In this document: piece after piece, positions 23,873-32,999 of the stretch
Layout of the letters: every line of letters starts with the position of its first letter
Position numbering within the stretch: position 1 is the first letter of the stretch
Assembly (NCBI GenBank): GCA_013287145.1
Contig: JABDEI010000010.1
Span: 1-33,943, forward strand
Source of the DNA: Chlamydiota bacterium
GTDB lineage: Bacteria; Chlamydiota; Chlamydiia; Chlamydiales; Parachlamydiaceae
Length of the DNA: 33,943 nt
Direction of reading: 5' to 3'
Translations under genes and position numbers: made by a program
The notes under the pieces: generated by a model
The model's database searches: none
Seen by the model: only the letters and a program-made list of their open reading frames with translations
Told to the model about the DNA's origin: nothing

Positions 23873-26800
23873 ATGGCTTTTGAACGAACTTATATCCCGC
23901 ATCCAGCTTATATTCCTCAAATCAATCTAGGAGCTCCAACGGATGCTGCGCCGGTACCCGTTCAGCCGTCAGTACTACAGATTGGCAATTTATTTATAAC
24001 ACTAGTTCAGGCAAAAGAGCAGGGGCAAATTTCTAATATTGAAATCGCCCGTAACCTTCGCCCACTTCCTCCAGATCAATACAATCTCATAAGCAGTTTG
24101 TTCATGCGCAGCAAACATGCTAATGAGTTTTCTGACATCATTCAAAAATTTGTACGTCTAGATGAGCTGCTTGGCCAAGGAAGGGTTGATGAAGCGCTTT
24201 CAATCTTGAAGAGCGGGAAAAAATATTTAAAAGAGAATTTGATTCATGGGATTCTTCAGGACTCTGCTCCTCAGGCCTATAAAGAATTGTTTGAATTGAT
24301 TTTAGATCGATGCAATTCGGAAGAAGTACATCAGGCATTCACTTGGAGTTTGCAATCTAAAAATGAGGAAATGATGAAGAGTGTTTTGAGTAAAAATCCC
24401 TCTTTTGAGTCTTTTTTTTATAAATCCTCAGGTGAGTTGCAAACGCAGTCTGCATTGCATGTCTATGCAAAAGCTCTTTTATCAAGGAGTAATATCCTGA
24501 GAGAGCCCACACCAGGAGAATTAATCGCTCTTTTAAAGCGTTTGGGAGGTGGAAATGGGTTTCCTGGTTTATTCTCTAAGGCCTTTGAGTTAGGTGATGG
24601 CGTACTCATGGAGGCTTTAATCCACAATGGGTTCAAGACCGATTTGGATAACTACCTTCTTTTAGCATGTAAAAATTTTTATCAATTCAGATCAAATCCG
24701 GAAAAAAAGGCACATTACAAGCAGTGCATCTTCTTATTGGGACAAGCTGGAGCTAATGTTAATGTCTTAGATGAACAGGGTGTAACGCCATTATATTATG
24801 CTGGAATATGCGAAGATCAAGATCTTGTGCAATGGCTGCTTGGCCTCGGAGCCGATGTTAATAAAGGTCACAGAATCTTCGAATATTTTTTGGAACGCTA
24901 TTTTAGCGGCCTTGGGAATCAAGCTTCCGTTATGCTGCCTTTTGTAATGAAAGGCGCAAACCTTATGTATTATTTGCATTCTCCAAATGCTCACAAATTG
25001 AATGCGGAGCACATCTATGATCTTGTAAAAATGGGGGCAGATATTAATGCAATTGGAATTGATGGAGATTCACTCCTTTCCTATGTATTGACAAGATATG
25101 CGGGAAATATTTTGTTGGTCAATTTTTTGATAGAAAGGGGAGTAGATGTTAATAAAGGCGCTCCTATTTCTGTAGTCCTTGGGCTTCTTGCCAAAAAGGA
25201 ATTAATCCACAATGAAGAATACTATAGAGACGTTCTCTTTCTGCTGTTGCGGGCCAATGTATCTCTGAATCTCTCTGACATTACCGGAGAATTTCCTTTA
25301 CAATCTGTTATCAGAAATGAATTAGGCAAAGATATGGTTGAGTTATTGCTCAATCACGGAGCTGATAAGAATCTAGGCAATCCTCTTCCTTTCGAAATTG
25401 CATTAGAGAAACATCTTCAAAATCCTGCAAATGATACTTATTTATTGTTAATTAAAGATGCCAATATTATACGAGCTATACAAAAATTGGCTCCCAAATA
25501 TCCTAATAGGATCAATATCGATACGATTATAACTTTTGTTAAACTTGGATGCGATGTCGATGGGCTAGGAGAAAAAAGTCAATCACTCTTTAACGCTGCA
25601 ATTTTATCACCTGAGATTAATTTATTCCGTTTGCTAACCGAAGAAGCGGCAGATGTTAATTTAGGAAACCCTTTTCCGCTACATCAAGTGCTGAGCAAAC
25701 AGATTGGTAACCCTGAAAACCGCCAAGAAATGTTTGAAATTTTCCTCAATGAGGGGGCTGATGTTAATCAGTTAAATGATGAACAACAAACTTCCTTACA
25801 CGTAGCTATTGATAATCTTGCTGATGAGAGTTGTATCGCTAAACTGCTTGAATTTGGTGCAGATGTAAACAAAGGTTATACTAAACCTTTTAGATTGGCC
25901 CAAGAGAAAGGCCGTATGGATTTACTTCCTCTATTAGTTAAGGGAGCTAATGTAGTCTGGCATTTTTACAACCTACAATCATTGCCTATCTTAGAGGATA
26001 TTAGAAAATACGTAGAGTATGGGGCTGACCTAAACGCAACAGATAAAAAAGGGCGAACTTTATTGCTTTGCGCTATAGAACAACCTCCTTTTGATTTAGA
26101 TCTAATAAACTTTCTAATCGAAAAGGGAAGTGACGTCAATCATTGTGATATGTACGGTCGCACTCCTCTTATCATTGCCTTTGCTCGAAAAGATGAAAAA
26201 TTAATTCGCCTACTTTTAAATAACAAAGCAAGTATTGTTCCTTTGTTGCAATACGATAATAAACGTTTATTCAATGAATACAATTTATTAAATTTAGGCG
26301 ATCAAACTAACTTCTTACTATCCTTGGGCGCTGATTTCAAAGCGCAGGGCCAAGAAGATTTTTCGTTGCTAGCATTTGTCATCTCCCAGCTTACGAATCC
26401 TCAATCACAATTGGGCTTGATTGAATTTTTAATTCAAAATGGCGCTGAGGTGAATGCTGTGGGTAATAATGGAATATCTCCTTTGATGGGCGCATGTGAT
26501 TTATTTCAAAGAGACCCACAAGCTTCAGAGGAGCTGATTAAGATTCTGATTTCTAAAGGAGTTAATATTGATTTTCCACTTCCCTCTACATCACCTGCGG
26601 CAGGAGGCACTGTCTTGCATTATGCTGTACTACAAGGATATCAAAGACTTATAGATTTATTTCTTGATAAAGGTGGCAATATAAACGTGCAAAATCTTCA
26701 CAAAGAAAACTTAATTGGGTTTGCCTGCAAAATAAAAAATGAAGAAATCGCCATTTACTTGCTTGAACGGAATGCCAATATCTTTGAAAAGAACAAGCTA

Positions 26801-28369
26801 GGCTACACAGCTGTGGAATATGCTATTTCACGAAATATGATCAATTTTATTAAAATTCTTTCCAAAAAATTATGTTTAAACTTTCCAAGATCTGAAACAA
26901 TCTTACAAGAAAATGGAACAAAAGCCTTAATGGTATATCTAACGTCAACTGAAGGTCAAACCGAAGTTTTAGAGTTTGCTAAACAAAAAACATTGAATCC
27001 TGCAGAGTTGTATTTTGTTCTTGGTCGAACAACTCAAGGATGTTTTAGAACATCTATTGCACCCCAACTCACAGAAGATGAGTTTTATGGAATGATCAAA
27101 AACTTCATTAGAAAGCATCAGATTCCTTTTAATGAGATTTTGAATTTAATGGCGTCTATAAATCTAAACCATCTTAAATTTTGTGTGGAGAATGAGAGCA
27201 TGACAGAGGCTCCCTCCGAAATTAAAATTGAGTCTTTGATCACACTTTTTAAAGAAATAAATTTTCGAAATAAAAATGAACAAGGCTATAAAAATCCGCA
27301 AAGTCTTAGCGATGAAGGAACAAAAGTTACGCCTTCACAACTGCAAAGAGCTTTAAAGGATTTGAATAAAAAAGTTTATGCAAAAACGCCTTATGTAGGT
27401 ACTCCTAAAAAAGACACACCTGAGCTAGAGATTTTCTATAAAAAACTTCATAATTTTCTAAGGCATTTAGCAGTTATGATTTCTCAAGTGGAAGATGTGG
27501 ATAATCGAGCGGCATACCTTATTGACCTCGCTTTAGGAGCTAGACATTGCGGAATTCGATGGTTCAATGAAGCTAGATTAATTCGCGATCAAATCAAACG
27601 AAACGGCCTTCTTCCAATGCTTCAAGAGCGCTACTTCATGGGTATGCAACAATTTCGTTCAGAAATTCTCATGCTGTTAAGTGGAGGTGAAGTTCATCGC
27701 AATAGTCAGTTTATTAAGCTTGTCGGTGAAGAGCTGGGAATTATGGGGGCATCTGATTTAAGCGATGTCTCAGACCCTCTCACAGATACATTCAGTAGTG
27801 ATGCTCTTCGGATAGCATTTTTAAGCCTTTATGATCCGAGTGAATGTTTTAAATGGACGGAAGAGTTTTTAAATGAATCTTTCAAGCAACAGCCAGAACC
27901 CGTTTTAGAGTGGTTCAAATCCAATATACCAGAAAGTTGGGAAGGCTATCAGCGTTATAGAGAAATAGAGGGTGAACTTCTTTCTATCCTCAACTCTCAA
28001 CAACAAAATCAGGAAATCGTTAATCAAATTTCTCAATTAATGAAAAAATTTGACATTTGGATGCCAATAAAATCTATTGAAGAAGGGATAGAAAAAGGCA
28101 AAGTTAAAGAGATTATCAATAAGGCAATGTTATCCAATCTTACCGAAGAATATCTAGAAAATGAATACTGGGACAATAAGAACAAAAAAAGAAATGATAA
28201 AGCGATTTTCCATTTTGGTAAAGAATTAGGAGTTTGGAACGAGGTTAAGCCAGGCTTTGTAGCCAAGATTTGGAATATGGGTTATGCCAACCCGAAAAGA
28301 AAAGGAGAGGTCAATTTAGAAGATTCTCCAACGTTAAGGAAAAAATTAAGATCTCCTAAGAATCGTTAG
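23873..28369 (+). CDS. Large ankyrin-repeat protein, probable host-interaction protein
   Basis: 1498 residues, no signal peptide or membrane span. Residues 1-285 are non-ankyrin, starting Pro/Tyr-rich and then helical. From about 290 to 1000 there are many degenerate ankyrin repeats, recognised by G-A-D/N-V-N and T-P-L segments (for example about 290-325, 388-435, 560-700, 715-790 and 820-1000). Residues 1000-1498 are helical and unlike ankyrin; one part near 1205-1240 reads LALGARHCG. The last 25 residues contain KRK (1475-1477) and RKKLR (1489-1493) separated by 11 residues, a bipartite nuclear-localisation-like pattern. Ankyrin proteins of intracellular bacteria are often secreted effectors; that is inference here. 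It has its own promoter and AT-rich surroundings. Its downstream end meets murJ with a repeat remnant between them. Confidence 0.92.
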   Translation: MAFERTYIPHPAYIPQINLGAPTDAAPVPVQPSVLQIGNLFITLVQAKEQGQISNIEIARNLRPLPPDQYNLISSLFMRSKHANEFSDIIQKFVRLDELLGQGRVDEALSILKSGKKYLKENLIHGILQDSAPQAYKELFELILDRCNSEEVHQAFTWSLQSKNEEMMKSVLSKNPSFESFFYKSSGELQTQSALHVYAKALLSRSNILREPTPGELIALLKRLGGGNGFPGLFSKAFELGDGVLMEALIHNGFKTDLDNYLLLACKNFYQFRSNPEKKAHYKQCIFLLGQAGANVNVLDEQGVTPLYYAGICEDQDLVQWLLGLGADVNKGHRIFEYFLERYFSGLGNQASVMLPFVMKGANLMYYLHSPNAHKLNAEHIYDLVKMGADINAIGIDGDSLLSYVLTRYAGNILLVNFLIERGVDVNKGAPISVVLGLLAKKELIHNEEYYRDVLFLLLRANVSLNLSDITGEFPLQSVIRNELGKDMVELLLNHGADKNLGNPLPFEIALEKHLQNPANDTYLLLIKDANIIRAIQKLAPKYPNRINIDTIITFVKLGCDVDGLGEKSQSLFNAAILSPEINLFRLLTEEAADVNLGNPFPLHQVLSKQIGNPENRQEMFEIFLNEGADVNQLNDEQQTSLHVAIDNLADESCIAKLLEFGADVNKGYTKPFRLAQEKGRMDLLPLLVKGANVVWHFYNLQSLPILEDIRKYVEYGADLNATDKKGRTLLLCAIEQPPFDLDLINFLIEKGSDVNHCDMYGRTPLIIAFARKDEKLIRLLLNNKASIVPLLQYDNKRLFNEYNLLNLGDQTNFLLSLGADFKAQGQEDFSLLAFVISQLTNPQSQLGLIEFLIQNGAEVNAVGNNGISPLMGACDLFQRDPQASEELIKILISKGVNIDFPLPSTSPAAGGTVLHYAVLQGYQRLIDLFLDKGGNINVQNLHKENLIGFACKIKNEEIAIYLLERNANIFEKNKLGYTAVEYAISRNMINFIKILSKKLCLNFPRSETILQENGTKALMVYLTSTEGQTEVLEFAKQKTLNPAELYFVLGRTTQGCFRTSIAPQLTEDEFYGMIKNFIRKHQIPFNEILNLMASINLNHLKFCVENESMTEAPSEIKIESLITLFKEINFRNKNEQGYKNPQSLSDEGTKVTPSQLQRALKDLNKKVYAKTPYVGTPKKDTPELEIFYKKLHNFLRHLAVMISQVEDVDNRAAYLIDLALGARHCGIRWFNEARLIRDQIKRNGLLPMLQERYFMGMQQFRSEILMLLSGGEVHRNSQFIKLVGEELGIMGASDLSDVSDPLTDTFSSDALRIAFLSLYDPSECFKWTEEFLNESFKQQPEPVLEWFKSNIPESWEGYQRYREIEGELLSILNSQQQNQEIVNQISQLMKKFDIWMPIKSIEEGIEKGKVKEIINKAMLSNLTEEYLENEYWDNKNKKRNDKAIFHFGKELGVWNEVKPGFVAKIWNMGYANPKRKGEVNLEDSPTLRKKLRSPKNR

Positions 28370-28388
28370 GCCGATCCTCCTTGACGAA

Positions 28389-28436
28389 TATATCGAAACC
28401 CAGTCAAAAATCCAAATTTTGAATGGATTTCGGTAT
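28389..28436. mobile_element. Internally deleted copy of the 23533-23663 element
   Basis: The left end TATATCGAAAC (28389-28399) is joined almost directly to the right arm AGTCAAAAATCCAAATTTTG...TTTCGGTATA (28402-28436). Compared with 23533-23663, about 80 interior bases are missing. The ends still pair, so a hairpin remains between the convergent ankyrin and murJ genes. The last ten codons and stop of murJ lie within it. Confidence 0.8.
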
Positions 28437-30020
28437 AAGTGTATGCAGCAGGTCATGAACTTTAAAAAGCCATGCTGCTGCTAACAAGGTGGTGCCGAAG
28501 CAAAGGGCTTGCACACTAAGATGAAGGGTTTGTTCTAAAAAATGATGCGCAAAAGCAGGTGTTTTGCCTTGAAGCATAAGCCAAGCATTATTTCCTTGAA
28601 AAACAAGGCTATCTAACGCCACGACAGACAAAGCGGCAATCAAGCTTACAGCTAAGACTTTGCCTACATTAATCCATAATATTCTCGAAGTAAATGTTCC
28701 GATGTCCCTTCTTAAGGCTATGGCAAGCAGAAAAAAATTAATCCACGCACTAGCGCTTGTGGCTAAGGCCACGCTAGCGGCTCCTAGGCCGAAAACGGTT
28801 ACTAAAAGGGCATTCAAAAAAACATTTACTCCCATGCAGATTACCGAGGCTGTGCTCGGTGTATGATAATTATTCTGCGCATAAAAAGCCGGCGCTAAGA
28901 TAAGCACAAGGGTCATAGGAATCAAACCCAATCCATAAGCCCATAAACACTGCGTGGTACCAAGAGTCGATTGGTCGGAAAAGCCCCCGCGTCCATAGAT
29001 GAAGTTGATGCAGCTGTCGCCAAGGACAAGAAATGCTAAGGTTATCGGAAGCATAAGAGCAATGCTTCGGGAGAGCGCAAATTCAAGAAAGTGTCTGTAT
29101 TTAGGCAGATCCTGACTTTTGATTGCACGCGACAAAGGCGGCAGAAGAGCTCCCGAGATGGCGATGCCAAAAAGTGCCAGGGGCAATTGCTGTACGCGGA
29201 TAGAATACCATAAAAAAGCGGGTCCTTCAGCGTCGGCGTAGCGGGCAAAGATCGTGTCGAGGGCGTTGTTGATTTGTGCAGCTCCGACGCCAATGACAGC
29301 AAGTAATAAGGGTTTGCCTAGGCGGCGCACATCAGCTGAATATAGATTTACCTTCGACCTCATTTCGGCTAATCCATATCTTCGCAAAATAGCCAAGGTC
29401 TTAGGGACGGTGATAAGCCACTGGCCAAAGCATGCTGCGATGATAGCGCAAGCAAGCCAGGGCATGGCATTAGTGGCTTGTAGATGAGCCAAGCAGCCAA
29501 TGGCTACAAGCCACACGCCATTAAATGCCACAGGGGCTACACTCGGCGTAAAATAGCTTTTTTCACATTGGAGCAAAGAAGCATTCATGCCATATAAGCA
29601 GATGAACAAAAGGCTCGGCATCATCACGAGCGTAAGAAAAGTAATTTCGCGATTGCCGGGACTTAAATTGCCTTGCCACAACAAGCCTCCCAAAATCAAC
29701 ATTGCTAAGACGATGAGTGTAGAAAGAAGAGCTGCCAATGAAGCTGTGAGGTCGCAAAAAAAACGGCAAGCGCGGCCTGCGTCATCCTTTCTAAGTTCTT
29801 CAAAATGAGGAATGAAGGCTGTTTGCAAGGCCCCTTCGCCAAAGATGCGGCGCAGAAGATGGGAAAGCCTAAAGGCCGTTAAAAAAGCCGCCAAGCTATC
29901 TTGCGTACCGAAGGCGAAGGCTAAGGCCATGTCGCGCAACATTCCGGTGAGACGGCTTAGCATCGTCCCGGAAAAAAAGCGCTTGGCAGAGCTTACGATC
30001 GTATGGGTTGAATCTTGCAT
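28404..30020 (-). CDS. murJ: Lipid II flippase MurJ (MviN)
   Basis: 538 residues, a polytopic inner-membrane protein of the MOP superfamily with about 14 hydrophobic segments. It flips lipid II for peptidoglycan synthesis, which chlamydiae use at division. The N-terminus SGTMLSRLTGMLRDMA is the family signature, followed by FRLSHLLRRIFGEGAL and FIPHF. The ATG at 30020 is 6 bases after the pseB-like stop, so translation is probably coupled. The C-terminal residues IPKSIQNLDF and the stop are read from the repeat remnant at 28404-28436, so the native end may have been replaced. Chlamydia mviN (CT624, as I recall) is also near rpsD (CT626), as here. Confidence 0.95.
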   Translation of the reverse strand: MQDSTHTIVSSAKRFFSGTMLSRLTGMLRDMALAFAFGTQDSLAAFLTAFRLSHLLRRIFGEGALQTAFIPHFEELRKDDAGRACRFFCDLTASLAALLSTLIVLAMLILGGLLWQGNLSPGNREITFLTLVMMPSLLFICLYGMNASLLQCEKSYFTPSVAPVAFNGVWLVAIGCLAHLQATNAMPWLACAIIAACFGQWLITVPKTLAILRRYGLAEMRSKVNLYSADVRRLGKPLLLAVIGVGAAQINNALDTIFARYADAEGPAFLWYSIRVQQLPLALFGIAISGALLPPLSRAIKSQDLPKYRHFLEFALSRSIALMLPITLAFLVLGDSCINFIYGRGGFSDQSTLGTTQCLWAYGLGLIPMTLVLILAPAFYAQNNYHTPSTASVICMGVNVFLNALLVTVFGLGAASVALATSASAWINFFLLAIALRRDIGTFTSRILWINVGKVLAVSLIAALSVVALDSLVFQGNNAWLMLQGKTPAFAHHFLEQTLHLSVQALCFGTTLLAAAWLFKVHDLLHTLIPKSIQNLDF

Positions 30021-30026
30021 GGGTTT

Positions 30027-31040
30027 CTAAGTCACAAGCTCTCGTAGCTTTGGGATGCTGAGCCAATGCTTATTCGAGTCGGAAGTATAAGCGAAGTTTT
30101 TGGTAGCCATTTTGCCTTCTCTTCCCACCATGAATTTTTTCAAGAGCTCTGGATTGGCGCTATAGATCTCGGGGATGACGACGTAGTAGTTGTCGAATTC
30201 GAGGGTATGACGGGAGTCTTCTTGGCTAAAGAGAAGCTCATGCAGTTTTTCTCCTTCACGGATGCCGATGATGCTGTGGGGTAAGCCTGGAGCTAATGCT
30301 TCGGCTAGATCGACGATTTTCATACTTGGGATCTTTGGAATAAAGATTTCGCCGCCGTTAAGATGAGAAAACGATTCAATGACGAAGTTGACTGCGTGAT
30401 CTAGAGTAATCCAAAAGCGCGTCATAAGCGGATCTGTTATAGGCAAAGCCTTAGCGCCGTCTTGGATCATCTTTCGCCAAAAGGGGATAATGCTGCCGCG
30501 GCTATCGAGTACATTGCCATAGCGGACGATACCGAATTTAGGGAAGCCTCGAGCTCCGACGTAGACGTTGCCTGCGACAAAGATCTTATCTGAGCACAAT
30601 TTTGTAGCTCCATAGAGATTGACAGGGTTGACGGCTTTATCGGTAGAAAGGGCGATAATTTTTTGGACGCCGCATTCAATAGCCGCATCGATGATATTCA
30701 TAGCTCCGATGACGTTGGTTTTGACAAATTCTGTCGGGTTATATTCAGCAGCAGGCACTTGTTTTAAGGCGGCGGCATGCACTATGTAATGAACCTCATT
30801 AAAGGCGCGCTCCAGACGGCTTTTGTCGCGAATGTCGCCGAGAAAATAACGAATTTTAGAATGATTGAATATTGGATCTGATTGACGCATTTCCCATTGT
30901 TTCCACTCATCTCTGCTGAAAATAATGACTTTTTTGCAGAGGTCGCTTTCCAATAATTTCTTGGCGAGGACGCGTCCGAAGCTTCCGGTACCACCGGTGA
31001 TCAATACTGTTTTATCTTTGAATATTTCTATAGGGTCCAT
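30027..31040 (-). CDS. pseB: UDP-GlcNAc 4,6-dehydratase (PseB-like, extended SDR)
   Basis: 337 residues. The NAD(P)-binding TGGTGSFG is at residues 15-22. SRDEWKQWEM, HAAALKQVPAAEYNP and LSTDKAVNPVNLYGATK follow. The catalytic set Thr133-Asp134-Lys135 and Tyr143-x3-Lys147 matches the inverting dehydratase PseB/FlaA1, which makes the 4-keto-6-deoxy sugar that opens pseudaminic acid synthesis. CapD-like dehydratases share these motifs, so the exact product is not certain. No other pseudaminic or capsule gene is in the window; the partner is murJ, co-transcribed and 6 bases downstream. Expected role: nucleotide-sugar supply for a surface glycan. Its start is 98 bases from the divergent parE-like gene. 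Confidence 0.9.
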   Translation of the reverse strand: MDPIEIFKDKTVLITGGTGSFGRVLAKKLLESDLCKKVIIFSRDEWKQWEMRQSDPIFNHSKIRYFLGDIRDKSRLERAFNEVHYIVHAAALKQVPAAEYNPTEFVKTNVIGAMNIIDAAIECGVQKIIALSTDKAVNPVNLYGATKLCSDKIFVAGNVYVGARGFPKFGIVRYGNVLDSRGSIIPFWRKMIQDGAKALPITDPLMTRFWITLDHAVNFVIESFSHLNGGEIFIPKIPSMKIVDLAEALAPGLPHSIIGIREGEKLHELLFSQEDSRHTLEFDNYYVVIPEIYSANPELLKKFMVGREGKMATKNFAYTSDSNKHWLSIPKLRELVT

Positions 31041-31138
31041 TGAGCTTCTCCGATAAATTACCCTGGATTTTGATTAGGCTTTTTGATATCTTCTAGGTTT
31101 GACTGTATTCGGATTTTTATCAACAGTATTTCTTATCT

Positions 31139-32989
31139 ATGACTAAACAATACGACGAAAGTGCTGTAAAAACACTCGATGCTTTATCACATATCCGTCT
31201 TCGGCCGGGCATGTATATTGGTCGGCTGGGGGATGGATCGCATCCTGACGACGGCATTTATATTATGTTAAAAGAGATCATCGACAACAGCGTTGATGAA
31301 TTTATCATGAAAAACGGCAAAAAAGTCGTGATTGAGCTCGATGAGGAATCGGGGAAAGTCAGCGTGCGCGACTATGGACGCGGAATTCCTTTGGGAAAAG
31401 CGGTGGAGTGCGTTAGCCAAATCAACACAGGCGCTAAATACAACGACGATGTATTCCAATTTTCGGTGGGATTGAACGGCGTGGGAACGAAAGCCGTTAA
31501 CGCGCTCTCCAGCAATTTTTGTTTACGCAGCTTCCGTGAAGGGCAATATCTTGAAGCGCATTTTCTTCGAGGTGTGTTGCAAAATGAAAAGAAAGGCAAG
31601 ACGCAGGAGCCTAATGGCACTTATATTGAGTTTGTCCCTGATGGAGAGATCTTTAAAAAATTTCGATTCCAAAAAGAGTACATCTTAAAAAGAATGCGTC
31701 ATTATGCCTATCTCAATACGGGGTTGACGCTATTTTATAATGGTGAAGTCATTGAATCGAAGAATGGCTTGCTTGATCTCTTGAATGAAGAAGTCTCAGA
31801 AGATAGGCTTTATGAACCGCTGCATTACAGCGGCAAACACTTAGAATTTGCTTTTTTGCATACTCAAAGTTATGGAGAAAGCTATTTTTCCTTTGTCAAC
31901 GGCCAATATACTGCTGATGGCGGAACACACCTTTCAGCCTTCCGCGAAGGCATCTTAAAAGGTGTGAATGAATTTACAAAGAAGAATTTTCAGGGCGTCG
32001 ATGTCCGCGAGGGCATCGTTGGAACTATTTTAGTCAAAGTCAAAGATCCTATTTTCGAATCCCAGACAAAAAATAAGCTGGGCAACGCTGACTTGCGCGG
32101 ACCTGTTGTTCAAGAAGTCAAAGACGCCGTTATCGATCTTTTATATAAAAATCCAACGACGGCAAATCAGATTGTTGAACGGATCGTTTTCAATGAGAAA
32201 CTAAGACGTGAATTAGCCGCCGTTAAGAAAGAAGCCAAGGACAAGCAGAAGAAAATTTCTTTTAAAATACCAAAGCTTCGCGACTGCAAGTATCATTATC
32301 AGGATCAGTCGGACTTTGGCGAAAAAACGATGATTTTTTTGACCGAAGGGGATTCTGCTAGCGCCTCGATTGTTGCAGCGCGCGATCCCTTTACACAAGC
32401 GGTATTTTCGCTTAGGGGCAAGCCGTTGAATGTCTTTGGCATGAAGTTGGACCAGCTTTATAAAAACGAAGAGATGTTCAATTTAATGAGCGCTCTTAAT
32501 ATCGAAGACGATGTTTCGAAGGTGCGTTATCAAAAAGTCGTTTTAGCAACCGATGCCGACGTTGATGGCATGCATATTCGCAATTTACTGATCACCTTCT
32601 TTCTCACATACTTTGAAGGGCTTGTATTAAATGGACATCTGCATATCTTGGAAACCCCTCTTTTTAAAGTGCGCAACAAAGAAAAAACCTTTTATTGCTA
32701 TAACGAAGAAGAGAGGGATCAAGCCATTCAGACCTTGAAAAAAGGGGTTGAAGTGACTCGATTTAAGGGGTTAGGAGAAATCTCCCCGAATGAGTTTAAA
32801 CAATTCATTGGAAAAGATATTCGTTTAATTCCTGTTGCCATCACAACTTTTTCCGATATCAAACGCACCTTAGAATTTTATATGGGTAAAAACACCCCTC
32901 AGCGCAAGCAGTTTATCATGCAGAATCTCCGCAGCGAAGAGGAAGAAGGCATCCCCCTTCCCGATGCGCAAGCTATAGCACAAGAATGA
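31139..32989 (+). CDS. parE: DNA topoisomerase IV/gyrase-like subunit B
   Basis: 616 residues. The ATPase subunit of a type IIA topoisomerase. GHKL ATPase motifs: EIIDNSVDE (about 46-54), DYGRGIP (about 77-83), GLNGVGTKAVNAL (about 111-123). The Toprim catalytic EGDSA is near 402 and TDADVDGMHI near 471. It is shorter than GyrB (~800) and lacks the extra GyrB insertion, fitting ParE or the second chlamydial gyrB (CT661, as I recall). No clear Shine-Dalgarno stands before the ATG. A TTGACT lies at 31099-31104, but no convincing -10 follows at normal spacing. The partner subunit follows after 10 bases. Confidence 0.93.
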   Translation: MTKQYDESAVKTLDALSHIRLRPGMYIGRLGDGSHPDDGIYIMLKEIIDNSVDEFIMKNGKKVVIELDEESGKVSVRDYGRGIPLGKAVECVSQINTGAKYNDDVFQFSVGLNGVGTKAVNALSSNFCLRSFREGQYLEAHFLRGVLQNEKKGKTQEPNGTYIEFVPDGEIFKKFRFQKEYILKRMRHYAYLNTGLTLFYNGEVIESKNGLLDLLNEEVSEDRLYEPLHYSGKHLEFAFLHTQSYGESYFSFVNGQYTADGGTHLSAFREGILKGVNEFTKKNFQGVDVREGIVGTILVKVKDPIFESQTKNKLGNADLRGPVVQEVKDAVIDLLYKNPTTANQIVERIVFNEKLRRELAAVKKEAKDKQKKISFKIPKLRDCKYHYQDQSDFGEKTMIFLTEGDSASASIVAARDPFTQAVFSLRGKPLNVFGMKLDQLYKNEEMFNLMSALNIEDDVSKVRYQKVVLATDADVDGMHIRNLLITFFLTYFEGLVLNGHLHILETPLFKVRNKEKTFYCYNEEERDQAIQTLKKGVEVTRFKGLGEISPNEFKQFIGKDIRLIPVAITTFSDIKRTLEFYMGKNTPQRKQFIMQNLRSEEEEGIPLPDAQAIAQE

Positions 32990-32999
32990 GGACATAGGC

